Source: Heterocephalus glaber (lineage: Eukaryota > Chordata > Mammalia > Rodentia > Bathyergidae). Taken from it: a DNA stretch of 64,000 bases. The notes under the pieces were generated by a model. That model was given only the letters and a program-made list of their open reading frames with translations, ran no database searches and was not told where the DNA came from. Made by a program: the position numbers and the translations under genes. The stretch is taken from the NCBI RefSeq assembly GCF_000247695.1, contig NW_004624865.1, positions 507,501 to 571,500 of the forward strand. Reading direction: 5' to 3'. Below, one piece after another: positions 1 through 11,460 of this stretch (positions within the stretch are counted from its first letter, which is position 1; each line of letters starts with the position of its first letter).

Positions 1-611
1 GATTCCAACACTCTGCTTTTATGTATTTATTTTTTCAAATTAGAACTTCTTGTTTGGGGGAGACAGATATCTGTGCTTGTACATGACCGTGACAGCACAA
101 AGAGCAAGAAAAACTTCCGAGTTTCGCCGGGTTATTCTCAGAGGGCCCACGTTTGTCTCCTGGACTCGAAGCGTCTGGAAGATGATGCAGACTGACGGCT
201 ACACTTGGGGAAGCTACATCCTGATCCTGTCACAGCCGTGTGCACGGTTTCAGTTATTCCCAGTTTCCTGCCCGGCTCTCAGAGATAGGAGTGAACGTTT
301 GTGGTAATTAAAACAGCGTGAAATTTGCACTGTCAGGAAACAAAACTATTTTTTTTCCCTCTGCCAAACACAGTGCTATTTATAGCAGTGCACTTCAGTA
401 CTTATTTGCTGGGCAGTGACATCAAGTGAAGATATTAAGCAAAGAAGCCAATTTACTCCATAAAAACATCCATTATCTTTATCACCAACAGAGGATGAAA
501 AATAATCAATTAGAATGCTTCACTTGGGAACGACTAATTAAGTTGTTAATCATACAGTATTGGAGAAGTCACCCTGGGAACCTAAATGCTAATTCCTGGT
601 ACAGGCAAGAC
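1..611. other. Unassigned sequence
   Basis: No gene, RNA or repeat family is recognised in this stretch. The short open frames have no recognisable domain and are interrupted on all sides by stops, so I treat them as chance. Confidence 0.5.
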
Positions 612-730
612 CTTTTTTTGTGAGACAGTGTTTCACTCTGTAATTCAGGCTGGACTTGCACTCTCTGAGATCCTCCTGCATCAGCCTCCCAATTGCTGGA
701 ATTACAAGTGTGCACCACCATGCCTGGCCA
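612..730 (-). mobile_element. B1-like SINE, antisense
   Basis: A T-run at 613-619 is the complement of the A tail. It is followed by the antisense signature of a 7SL-derived SINE: 'gagacagtgtttcactctg', then 'cctcctgcatcagcctccc' and 'accaccatgcctggcca', the complement of the B1 start. Length about 120 bp fits a B1-type monomer rather than a dimeric Alu. It is moderately diverged, so not a recent insertion. Confidence 0.85.
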
Positions 731-1000
731 CAAAACCTCTTCTAAAGTAGCTGCAGATTGATGCCATTCTGCACATCAGAATCTCACTCATTAATGGGCT
801 CAGGTTACAAATCCAAATTCTTCATGCTGAAGCTACTGTATTTGAATTTGCTGTTATTCCATGGGAAGTGTTACATGTTCATAAAACATGTATTTGTCAT
901 GAAACATACATGTCTGTTTTCTAAATACCTGAACACAAGAATATCACTCCAACAGACAATGTGCATAATGAACCCAACCTAGGACATATAGGTACAGTTA

Positions 1001-1046
1001 CACATGCACATGCGCACACTCATATGCATGTCCATGCACGCACACA

Positions 1047-1077
<31 letters not shown>
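1001..1077. repeat. (CA)n microsatellite
   Basis: An interrupted alternating purine-pyrimidine tract (cacatgcgcacactc...) leads into a pure CA run at about 1051-1077. Open frames on both strands across it encode only Thr/His or Val/Cys runs and are artefacts of the repeat. Such tracts are length-polymorphic and can adopt Z-DNA. Confidence 0.95.
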
Positions 1078-3100
1078 TATTCCCATCTTTTCAATCGCCA
1101 TAAAACTAACAAGATACAGTCTTCCAGTAGAGAGAACTTGGGACTCACATGAAAAGAGTTCAACCAGAGAGCCCAGGATTTCTTTCCCAATGTTTATTTT
1201 ACTCAGTCTTTCCCTCAATTTTTTAAGTAGGTGCTGTAAGCCCAGAGCCTTTTAGGTGGGAGAGAGGACTCCTATCCCCGTGGAGCCCATGCTGCAGGGA
1301 GCAGGGACAGGCCAAGGGACCAGTCCGCACCGAGGCTGTGCATTCCTCTACCCTAGGAGCAGTGTTGGCTGCTGCAGGAGCTGCACTGCACGGACATTTT
1401 GGATGGGGCTGGCAGCGGACTTAGTTATGTGAAAAGGGGTGAAGAAGGCTGTGCAGGTAGAAGCAGCTCCTTTTCACACGATGGAAGTGTGAAAGGACCT
1501 GGCACAGTGGACGATTGTCTCACGTGCAGAGTGTAGAACTGGGCGTGAAATGTAGAAGACTTAAGAAGCTGACAGGGGGCTTTGCTTGCTTGCCACAGGC
1601 TTGGCTTTCCCCCTAGGAACACAAGGAAGCCCCGGAAGTATTTTAATCCCAGCAGCATCTGAAAAGGTCATTGCAGGAAGGTCACTCAGGCCCTGGTGTG
1701 GGCAGGGCTCAAGGGAAGTGGGCCAGCAGGAGGGACGCCTGTTTGCAAAATCGTAAACCACACTTACAGCAGACCTGAGCCAGGTGGGGAAGGAGAGAAG
1801 ACAGGAAGGTGGGCACAGAGCGCACAGCGGCGTGGCATGACGGCAGGGGCAGCCCCACGGCTTCAGGGTGGGTGGAGAGGGGCTTGCCTCCTGGAGCCAC
1901 TGACTGAGACAGAGACTTCAGGGAAACCAGGCTGGGAGGGACGTTCTGCTCAGGGTGCGTGGGAGCAAGGTGTCTGTGGGGCCATCCCAGCCCCAGGAGA
2001 CCTGTGACGGGAGGAGGCTCAGAAGTCCAACCCGAGACCCCCTGAGAGGGCTCCGCGCATGACGGAAGCACCACCTGGACGCCGGGCCCTCCCTTCCCAC
2101 AGAACAGACACCCCCCGGAGATGTTCAGAGGCCGAGGGGACTAGTGCCCCTCTGACTCGGCCTGGCTGGTAAGACTGAAGACACCTGGGCCTGGAGACCG
2201 CACCTGCCCGCGCACCAGCCTGGAGGCAGCCAGTGACTCCCTTACCGTCCAGCCAGGGAGAGAGGAACCTGGTCAGGAGGACAGTAGAGTCAGTGCGCAC
2301 GCGGCCTCGGGGGGCACTGCTTTTCTGTGAGCTTTACACTGTCCAGGAGGGCTCTAATCTGGGAATGCAGAGGGATCAGAGGCCACATTCTTGCTTTCAT
2401 TCTGTTCCAACTGCTCTCTTCCTCCCAGTTACTTCCTCAGCCACCAGCGCCATGACCTCTCCTGGGGCCGGGAGGGAGCTCTCAGGCCACCATTCGGCAC
2501 CCTTGGCAGAGGTGCGCCAGGCTCCGCTCCCGCCCTTGGTGTGCCAGGCTTTCTTTGTCTGAGCAAAATGACCTTCAAAAGCCACCGCTGCTCAGGGTTC
2601 CAAACCAGAGCTGCCTGTGCTGTGCATCTGAGTGTATCAGCCCCCTTTAGGAGAACTCAAGCTCTTCGGTGAAGAATGCGAGCTCTGTGGAGTTGGTCTC
2701 GGTCTTGTTTGGTTGGAGGCTTTCCCTCCTCCCTCCCAGAGCGCTGGACAAACACATGCATTCAAAGCGGCTCTGGGTCTGCGGTCCCACTGTCTCCACT
2801 TTCAGTGCATGTTTTGCCAGAGAGAGATGTAAAGTTCTCACTGTCTCACATCCAGAAAGCACACTTTCTAGGCAAGGGGGCGAGGCCAGCTCTGAATGTG
2901 CTTTCAGCATTTCATAGTTGGCTTGAACTTGAGACAAAGGAAAGGGTAAACTAATATTAAATCGTGAAATAAACTGGGTTGAAATGCTGGAATTTGAAGA
3001 CTACGTTCAGTTCTTTGTTAAGGAGTCATCTTTACTCACGATGCCCCTTAAACATATCCTCAAGAGCAAGGCCAAGCTATAAATTTAGAGTCTTGAAATG
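1078..3100. other. Unassigned, partly GC-rich sequence
   Basis: About 2 kb with no recognised repeat. The part from roughly 1250 to 2560 is GC-rich, with CpGs scattered mainly between 2035 and 2310, but it is less dense than the island at 10.6-11.5 kb. Several overlapping frames of 60-120 codons lie on both strands, as expected from low stop frequency in GC-rich DNA. None shows a protein motif I recognise. Confidence 0.5.
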
Positions 3101-3109
3101 CTTCTACCA

Positions 3110-3293
3110 GCCAGATGTGGTAGTACAAGGCTGTAATCTCAGCACTCTGGGAGGCTGAGGCAGGAGGGTTGCAAGTTCAGGCCCAGCTTCAGTAACTTAA
3201 CAAGAGCCTGTCTCAAAATAACAGGTGAAAAAGAGCTGGGGCTGTAGCTTATTGTAAAGACCCTGGGTTCAATCTCCAATGCTCAGGAAAAGA
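3110..3293 (+). mobile_element. B1-ID composite SINE
   Basis: The left part reads 'tgtaatctcagcactctgg', 'gaggctgaggcaggagg', typical of B1/7SL. The right part has 'gctggggctgtagctta' and 'accctgggttcaatctcca', which is the ID/tRNA part with A-box and B-box remnants. Fusions of B1 with an ID-derived segment are known in several rodent families (B1-dID type). It sits inside an old L1 remnant. Confidence 0.8.
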
Positions 3294-3720
3294 AGGCTTA
3301 TACCCTTTTCCCCCAGCAATTCCAATTTTGGAATTATATCCTCAGAAAATAATTGCAAATGTAAGAAAGGCTTTGTACACAAAGGTGTACACATTGTATC
3401 ACATTGCTGATTCTGGGACCAAAAAGGGCAAAATATAGAGAATATTCCTGGAAAATGTTGTGGGCAGGAAAATTCTAGTATGTTGTAAAGTTAAGAAAGT
3501 AAGACAGGTAGCTCAGTGGTGGAGCTCTTGCTAGGCATGAGAGAGGCCCCGGGTTCATTCTCTAGCATGGCCCCCCATAAAGGTTATTCCTCACACAACT
3601 TCTGAACTAAAAGTAATTTTCAGAGCAAAGGCTTAGAGAGCACATTCTCAAATATTTAAAGTTTTTATCTGAAGTTGGTAGCATTATGATTTCCAAACTA
3701 TAATGAGGGCAAATTTCAAA
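3294..3720 (+). mobile_element. Old L1 3'-end remnant
   Basis: The sequence after 3294 ('cccagcaattccaattttgg', then 'atcctcagaaaataattgca') matches the well-known L1 ORF2/3' UTR junction of mammalian-wide L1M elements. It is interrupted by an ID-like SINE at 3503-3577 and abuts a younger L1 3' end at 3734. The part from 3580 to 3720 is assigned only by position. Confidence 0.55.
3503..3577 (+). mobile_element. ID-like tRNA-derived SINE
   Basis: 'ggtagctcagtggtggagct' is a Pol III A-box region and 'ccccgggttcattctct' is a B-box region, separated by the spacing expected of a tRNA-Ala-derived ID element. No clear A tail remains ('ggccccccataaagg'), so it is old or truncated at the 3' end. Confidence 0.7.
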
Positions 3721-3733
3721 CAAAAGATTATGA

Positions 3734-4175
3734 TAGAGTACTACTCAGCCATAAAGAATGAGAAGCTAGAGACATTTATATCTAAATGGATGCACATTGA
3801 GGCCATCCTCTTAAGTGAAATAAATAGGACACACGTGTAAATAACAAATAGTTTCTCTGGTGTGAGAAACTGAAAGCGTAAATGAGGATCAAAATGTATA
3901 ACAGATAATGTGAAATAGGAAGAAAAGGGGAAAAGGGGAAGGAAGTGGGAGGGGTCGGGGAAAGGAAAGAAGGGAATGGAATAAATATGAGAAAAGAAAA
4001 AAATGGAAACAAAGTCTGCAAATAGGGAAGGGTGGAGGGGTGAAGGGAGAGCAGGGGAAGGGGGAAAAAATAAGAACCAAGATACATCATATACAGGTAC
4101 AAATTCCCAATGATGAATGTCATCATATTTTATACCTAAAATGTACCAATACACTTAATGAATTTTTTTAAAAGA
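3734..4175 (+). mobile_element. L1 3' end, lineage A, truncated
   Basis: It begins with the classic L1 string 'tactactcagccataaagaa' and 'atggatgcacattgaggcc'. A long purine-rich 3' UTR (about 3915-4070) follows, and the terminal motif near 4095-4155 ends in 'acctaaaatgtaccaatac'. The same 3' UTR recurs at 15.5, 16.4, 16.8, 20.7 and 26.7 kb, defining 'lineage A'. The antisense open frames of up to 137 codons here encode only Phe/Pro/Ser-rich low-complexity peptide from the pyrimidine strand and are not genes. Confidence 0.9.
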
Positions 4176-7100
4176 TTATGAGAGGATAAGAGCTTTTCTT
4201 TCTTCAAAAAATGTTAAAGACTGGGAAACCCAGCACCAAGTTTGAACAGTGGTTTGTTGGAGATAGAATGTGTTCGCTTTCAGGATGAAGCGTTTCTCCT
4301 GTTTTCAGCAGAGCGAGATCAGGGCCCGGCACTTTGCCATCATGCTGAGCTGCAGGACATGCTCAGAAGGTCCACCTATGTCACAACTGGAGCCAGATCA
4401 GCAGAGAGATGAGGGAAATCGGCTACCACAAACTCTGACCCCAAGGGACTGGGGCAAGAGTCAAGAACATAAATGAGCACAATGCCAGTGTCCAGGGGGC
4501 CATGCAGCTCCTCCAGGAACAGGCTGCATTCCTGGGACTTGATGGGTAGGTGAGACTGAGTCTCAGATCCAGATTGTGGGAAGGAGAGTGGAATTCATGC
4601 TCAGCAGTTCTCACCTCTTGCCCAGTACCTGATATGGAGCAGAAGGACAAGAAACTGCTGAGCAGTGCTTCGAGCTCACTGGGGTTTGGCTGAACTGTGG
4701 TCATACAAATGAGCTTTGGTGTTAATGCTGAGGTGAGGGATGATCACTGGAAGTGTTCAGCAGAAGGAGTAAAGGGTGAAGCCAGCCAGAACAGAGGGTG
4801 GGGACTGGAGGAGAAGACCAAAAGCACATGTTGGAGGCAGGCCATTAAATGGGCTCTGAGGCACTGTGCAGACGATATGGACAGAGAGCAGCGATGGGGG
4901 GACTCAGGATGGAGCTAGGGTGCCAAGAACAGAACCGCACGACCTCAGTGAATCTGCAGCGTTGCATCTGCCAAGAGCTGCTTTGTAATTTCACAAGCCT
5001 CGCACTTTCCTCTGAGTCTGGAGCTGATGAGGACGTGTGGATGCAGGAAGAAAACTTGCAGGGCCAAGCCATTGCCAAACAGGTGATTTTCCTTAGGAAA
5101 TCATCAAGGGGGCTCCTTCAATTTCACTCCCACCCGTCTTTCACCTGGGTTCCCATCACATGCTGCAAGAGCTTTGGCACAGGGATCTCACGGAGCTTTG
5201 ATCCTTTTACGAGGGCAGCTTGTTCGGACCTGTGACACCACCTCCTCCTTCCCCAGGCTCCCGCCTCCCATTCCCGGCTACTCCAACTACGCCTTGCAAA
5301 CCCTGCACACACCACGTGTGTGTAACCTCTGGCCCAGGCAGTCCTGTGAGCTACAAACAAACTGAAAGCTCCCTGAGCAAACTCAATGCTCAAACAGGCA
5401 TATGTTCTTGGCTGGTGACCCAGAGTCCACGTCTCTGACTTTTATCCCAGCACCTGCTAGTTCCTCGTCCACCTTTTGCTTCAAAGGAAGCTGGCCCCGT
5501 GCTCCATCCTAGGAGCAGGTCTGATTGTTCAGAGGAGCCCTCTTGAGCACTGCTCAAGAACTGGGAGGCTGCAACTTGACTGAAACCTAAAGAATATTTT
5601 CTCAATGCTTTTGCAGAAGAAGTTTCTTCTCTAGGAAGGCCTCGCAGAGACCTCAAGCCTCTTTCTGTGGGTGAGATTTTGTACAGATGAGAGTCCCAGA
5701 ATTTCCTGAGCCGTCGTGCTGATTGGTTGAGGTCGAAACTTGTACAGAGAAGAACTGAGAGAAAAGTATAAAAATCTCCTTGGTAATTTGAGTCATTGTG
5801 AGTTGACCTAAAGCTGGGTTCCAACGTGTGCCATTTTGGAAAGATGAAGGGGTACTTTTGTTGTCAAAATAATGGGAGAGGGAGGGTGCTGCTGACAATT
5901 TAGGGAGATCAAAGGAGCTACATGAAATTGGAGGGATAACAGTCATGACAGAGGATCTTTCTTCATTTTGCACAGATTTTTAATGACCCGCCAGACATTC
6001 AGGTAAGGGACAGACATGTTTAGCATCAGAGCCTAGAGCCCAATTCCACCTACACACGAAGTATTTTTACTTTGTTTATTGGTTTAACACACACTGAATT
6101 TTCCATCCTTCAAGCACAGGCAGACTGTGCTTCTGTTTGACACTCTTCCAAGGTATGTTCACCTTTTCAGATAACCATGCCACCATCGATAATATCACTT
6201 ACAGGCCATGGGTTGCCAACAAAATACATTTTTATTAGTCTATCTTTATAGGTGTCACGTGGTGATTTTACCTCAAGCCCACACATTGAGGACTTCTCCT
6301 GTGTTCTGGTGCATGTACATGTTACTGTGTACCTATCTGTCTGTTATAAATCACTCTACTTTTATTTTCCACGGAGTCACTGATAGTATGAAATATTTCC
6401 TTAATTACAGGAAGGGTAAGCTAAATTATCTATGAGCTCAGTCACACATAGTCAAGGAGGTACTGCAAACTAACATGAAAATGAGGTGTGCTGTTTGCTC
6501 AGGGAAACAAGGAGGGAGGATCATTCTGATATAGAAATTGGCATCAAAAAAGTGAGAATTTTAAAAATATAAACCCTCAAATGCGGACTTGGCTCAATTT
6601 TAGCCCACGTTAAAAAATAACCATAATATTCCCCTAGGTTAGGCTGGAAAGTTAGAGTTCTGGTTTTGCACTTGAAAATCTTTAGTGAAATTAACCTCAT
6701 ATCTGCTTTGGAAAGACAATTGGGTACCCTCGAAGCTGTTGCTTTAGAGGAGGTGGTAGGAAAGAGAAAGAAAGTGTCTTACAGCCTTCTGTTAGAGCTT
6801 CCAAGAAAGACAGAAGTCTTCAGTTGATTTGTCCACAGGCAGAATGGGAAGGAAATTTAACCTCACTATAGAGGCCTCTTTCCGTTGTAGATCTTAAGTC
6901 TGGTAAGAGGGGATGAGCAATTGGAAGAACCAAATGCTATCTCAAACTAAAGTGTGAATGAGTGCCCTGCCCAAGAAGAAGGAGGGGCTTCCCGGAACAT
7001 CTTCTGTCCAGCAGGGGAGAGAGACAGCCATGCTCCTGGGGAACAGGCAGCTCTGATCCGAAGTGAGTCACAAAGACCCTGGTCAGGATTTTCCCACTCC

Positions 7101-10080
7101 CAATCAGAACATTGTGTTTCCAATTGTCCAGGTGCAAGTTCCCTCAGATCTAAGAGGAGGATTAGGAAGAATAAGGTGTTGCTCTTTTGTCTAAGGCCCA
7201 CCTGCCAGGTCCCAGAACTCTCCTTCTAGGGAATATTTAACTCCTCTGGGGAAAACGTACGGGAAGTGGATTTACAGTTGGCCATAACAGACAGTCCATT
7301 CATTAGACTATGGTCATTATCCCTCGGAGTCCGGATACTCTTGCACTTGGTCAGGCCTAGAGATGTACAAATCCATGTGCAATGTAATCATTAGTACACG
7401 CATTAAAGAAACACAACCACACAGGTACCAGAACATGTGTACAAAATAGCTGCCTTGCTTATAAAAAACCAACAGACCAAGTCTGCGTTACTCAAGGTGA
7501 AGAGGAATTTGGAAGAAATCCCCAGTGAGATTACCAGCCCTGTTATATAGCTGTTCCAGGCATAGATCAACCTCATGCCTACTGCATGGCCAGGAATTTG
7601 GAGGTTTTCCTGATAATCGCAATTCTTAGAATTCATAAAGCTCGTTGTTTGTCAGCTTCTCATTTGAGCTTCAGTGTAAGCCATCCTCAGAGAGATACAG
7701 GTTTGGACCATGTGTTTCCCATTTATAGAGGGAGGAATCACAACACGTATAGATAGAGCCCAAGAACTCACGGCCAGCAAGTGCAGAGGCCTGGAAACAA
7801 CGGTTTCTTCTGAGTTCAAGGGCATGACTTTGGCTCTGCAATCTGCTGTCACTCACCTGAGACTCAGAACTTCTGGTATGTTCTATCACATCTATAACTG
7901 TTTATGTGGATATACTTGTATTTTGTTTGGAAATACTTTTACCACGTAATAATTTCTTTTTTTGAAGAGATGTTACTTAAAACTGACCTTTTCTTGGTAA
8001 ATCAGTTTACCATTTGAATATAGTTTATACGTAATGTGTGCTTAAATCTAGACTTACTCTAAGGCTCTTTTTGTTTTCAAAGGCAGCCATCTATTCTAGG
8101 AATGGTGGTATTTCCCCCTGCCTTATTCGATGCTGCTGTGAGCTGTGACCTCGAAATGGTTGAATTTCTTAGAATTACATGCTGAATAAAATTTCTTGAA
8201 GTCAGCATCTCACATTTTTTAACACACACTTTGAGTCTTTGGAGAGTAGGAAGGACATATTTTTTAACAGAATCAACTCCAGCTGATCCTTTGGCTTCAG
8301 CTCTTAGCAGGTGAATGAGAGGTATGCAGTGCAAATGCCTGTACCTCTGTTTAAGTTCACACTCTCTTTTCTCTCACCTCCCAGACTTTCTGCACGCTCA
8401 CCTAACTCCGCAGGGTAAGGCTCGCTAAGCATCTGAGCAGGTTGTTGAAGAATGAGCCCGACCTTGGGAATCCACTGAATGTTTAGATGGTCTTGGGTGA
8501 ATCTCAACTTTACTTCTCCTTCCGTTTTTCTCCTTTCTCCTCCTATGCCTATGCTGCTAATACACTTTCCAACACTATGAGGATGGTGTGTGCCTCACGT
8601 AAGGCCCCTGGATCAAAGTCTAGCTGAGAACTGGTGGTGGGCCCCCTTCTTCTGCCTGCCCTCTTTCTCACACTCCCACACCTCCATCCTCCTTGGGAGT
8701 GCTCCCGGATTCCCAGGGCTTTTCTGTTTGGACGACGGTGTCTTCGCAACACTCAGACTTCCCTAGTCATAGCCACCTAAGTGAAGCCCTGAGGCTGGCT
8801 CAGGGCAGTGGTGTCTCTGCTGGCAGCAGAAGGTATTCTCTCTGCACCAGGCCTCTTACAAATGGAAATGAAGGTAGCCAAATTTCAACACGGAAGGTTT
8901 AGGTTCCAGTTGAAGAAATGCTTTCTTTTGCAAAAAATGAAATTAATAAATATGCCACTTAGTAATTGAACTTGGATTCTTAAAGAATTCAGTAAGCATG
9001 ATGAAAGATTCCAAAGGGAAACTGAAAAAATAACTATTTCTGACCATTTATTTTGACTGCATGGATTAAGAGTTTATTTTGAGCCTAGTAAAGGAATTAG
9101 AAATAAGACACCCAAAGGAATTCCAGGGTCTTTTGCCTCCCGTTTCTTTTCTGGCTGGAAGTCTTATTTGTGGGATGCTCTGTGGTTGTGTCTTTTTGTA
9201 AATGAACTGAAGAAGCAATGCTTGAATAACTTGATATTTATAATATGAACCGTGTTGAAGGCTGGCCTTGGTTTCTTTTTCTTTGTTCCATGAGTTTGGA
9301 CAAAAAACCTGTGTTGGCAGGGTGCTCCAGAGAGACAGAACCCGCAGGAAAGAAATGTGCATGTACAAGGAGACTCACTATAAACATGTGTTCATGTGGT
9401 GAAGGAGGCTGAGAAGAACCACAGTCTGCTATGTGCATGCCAGAGAACCAGACAAGTGGTCGGTGTGATCCCATGTGAGTCTGAAGGCTGCAGAGTGAAG
9501 GATGCCGGTGTGAGCTCCAGGCTGGGCATTCACGACCAGGAGCCCAGAGCGCTGGTGTCTGAGGACACAAGGAGCAGTGCGTGGCCGTGCAAGCACAAGC
9601 GAACGTGCCCTTCTGCCTTGTGGCTCCATCTCATCGGCCCCTCAATGGGCTTGACGATGCCCACCCACACTGCGGAGAGTCATTTCTTTCCTGTCTCCTG
9701 ATTTTAGTGCTAAAATCTCTTCCAAGCAGGCACTGTCACGGATGCCCAGAAATGATGTTCTACCAACTCCCCAGTCATCCCTAACCTGGCCACACAAACT
9801 GCGGTTGGTTTCACTGCTCATCTGAACATAGAGGAAGAGAACTGGGGGCGGTAGTGGTGACAGGCAGATTTGGGACATGTCCGTCTTCCGTCACCAGCAG
9901 TGTGACACTGATCAGACTCACACTGAGCTCCAGTGTCCTTCTCCATAAAAATCTAGCTGACAACTGCTCCCTGGTGGGATTTTGTGACTGCACGGAGAAA
10001 GTAATCCAAAATAAAGCATCTAAGATAATATCATGACACACGATAGGCATCCAGTGGTAGTTATGCTACCCTCATTATAC
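4176..10080. other. Unassigned mostly single-copy-looking sequence
   Basis: About 5.9 kb in which, apart from the coding-like block at 4.31-4.55 kb, I recognise no SINE, LTR, L1 or RNA gene. Small open frames (up to 144 codons antisense at 5390-5824) lack motifs and overlap in several frames. A second weakly protein-like frame at 4849-5085 ends at a donor-like 'caggtgattt'. Very old diverged repeats could be hidden here. The low repeat density contrasts with 18-35 kb. Confidence 0.5.
4312..4545 (+). pseudogene. Possible decayed coding exon, unidentified
   Basis: Two frames look protein-like in succession. One contains LQDMLRRSTYVTTG (about 4345-4390). Another, from 4394, reads QISREMREIGYHKL, a TGA stop at 4436-4438, then PQGTGARVK and NEHNASVQGAMQLLQEQAAF. 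The helical, Gln/Glu-rich end stops at a splice-donor-like 'g|gtaggtgag' (GT at 4546-4547). I do not recognise the parent protein. The stop and frame change argue for a relic; chance is also possible. Confidence 0.22.
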
Positions 10081-10620
10081 GAGGTGTGATCAAAATACAC
10101 AGTGAATGTTTAAATTTAAAACACTCACAGTGCCATGAGTCCCCCTCAAAAATCTTCCCCTCACTTCACACACACTCATCCCATCGTCCTTGCCACTTTC
10201 TGTAGCAGCTCTGGAGTCCTCTTGCCTGAGGGTCTTTACCAGGTGAGATAAAAAATACAGTGACTGCTGCTGCTAAGCACCATCCAATAGAAAGGCAGCT
10301 CGTAAACACATGACCATGACGCTGTGTCTTTGTCCACCTTGGTCACTGGATCTGGCACCGTGCGACTTCCAGCTCTTCCCCCGAGTTACAGTGACCCACG
10401 AAAGGGAGTCGTTTTGAATCCATTCAGGACAATGAGGCAGCCGGGACAGCACAGCTAGAGACCCTCAGGACAGAGGACTCCGGAGCTGCTGCAGGAAGGG
10501 GGAAGGGTGATGGGGTGAGTGTGTTCGGAGGGAGGGGAGGATTTTGGAGGAGAGCATTCTGAAGGTGATTCACGGCAATGGGTGTTTTACTGTTATAAAT
10601 TTTTAGAAAATTAAACAGTC
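10081..10620 (+). mobile_element. Palindromic non-autonomous mariner-derived element, copy 1
   Basis: The left end follows a TA-rich target ('tatacgaggtgtgatcaaaa'). Internally, 'ctggcaccgtgcgacttcc' (about 10353) encodes L-A-P-C-D-F, the signature preceding the last catalytic Asp of mariner transposases (D,D34D family). This core is flanked by two long inverted arms, about 10110-10245 and 10455-10600. For example 'tagcagctctggagtcctc' pairs with the complement of 'gaggactccggagctgctg'. No intact transposase frame remains, so it is non-autonomous. A related copy is at 43.5-43.96 kb. Confidence 0.75.
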
Positions 10621-10639
10621 AGCATATTTTTGAGCATGC

Positions 10640-11460
10640 CTAGCGAGTCTCACTCTATTGTCCCCACCATCATTTGCACGTGGAACCTTCTCCCGGGACC
10701 TGTGGCCTGTTCGGAGATGTGCTCCTCCGCTTCCTCCTGCACCGTCCTCGTCCTCAGGACCCCAGCACCTCCAGGCCAGCCACACCTAGGCCACTGCGGA
10801 TTCCCCTCCTCCTGTGCCGCTTTCCCAGTGCGTGGCGTCCGTGCCCTCTGCGTCTCCGAGGAGAGGCCCTCTCTTCCCCTTCTCTCCTGGGGTGCCTGGG
10901 GCCTGTCTTGTCCGCAAGGAGCCCTCCAGGGTGTCACGGGCTTTCCCTCGACACCAGAAGACCTGAGCTGGGAGCCGGGGAGGTGGGCAGTTAAATGCAG
11001 CGCTGGGGGTCCCGGTCCGGGAGAAGCACTGCTCCGAAGAGGCTCGGCCGAGGTGGCCGCGCCTGTCTCCCACCCACACCTGTTCTGCACCTTTCCCACC
11101 AGGCCCTGGGACCCCACACGGGAAAACCGGGCCATCTTAGGCCCCAACGTCTGAGTTAGATCAAAAGTCCTAAAGGGGAGAGGATACGGTAAGCGGTATG
11201 CGGTGCGAAGGGAGCCCGGGAGATGCGAGGGAGCCAGAGCAAGGGCCACGGGCAGCGAGCGAGGGGAAGACGCTGAGGGGAGCGGGAGCGGCTTCATCCC
11301 CGGCCCCCGGCCGGGCAGCTGCAGCCTCTCTGCCTCTCTGCCTCTCGCACCCACCCGGGAGCCTCCCACACACCCTTCTTCCTGCTGCTTCTTTGTCTCA
11401 GTGCCGCTCCCTCGCCCACGCGCTGTTAGCTGACTCCCCACACTAGCCGCGGGCCGTCCT
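10640..11460. promoter_or_regulatory. CpG island, orphan promoter candidate
   Basis: GC-rich and CpG-rich against an AT-richer background. By hand I count about 35 CpG dinucleotides in 10981-11460, roughly three-quarters of expectation at that GC content, well above bulk mammalian DNA. It includes runs such as 'ggccgaggtggccgcgcctg' and 'cccccggccgggcagctgca'. The 273-codon antisense frame (10650-11471) and the 174-codon sense frame overlap in opposite directions, show no domain, and are best explained by scarcity of stops in GC-rich DNA. No downstream exon is visible, so it could serve a non-coding RNA, a distal alternative promoter or an enhancer. Confidence 0.6.

Noticed and set aside
979..1255. 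Frames encoding Thr/His or Val/Cys runs
   Set aside because: Translation of the CA microsatellite.
1250..2560. Second CpG island candidate
   Set aside because: GC-rich, but CpGs are concentrated only in about 2035-2310 and are otherwise sparse; weaker than the 10.6-11.5 kb island.
3741..4154. 137- and 114-codon antisense frames rich in Phe, Pro and Ser
   Set aside because: They are the pyrimidine strand of the L1 3' UTR purine tract; the same pseudo-peptide recurs at every lineage-A copy.
5390..5824. 144-codon minus frame
   Set aside because: No recognisable domain, no promoter or splice context, overlapped by other frames.
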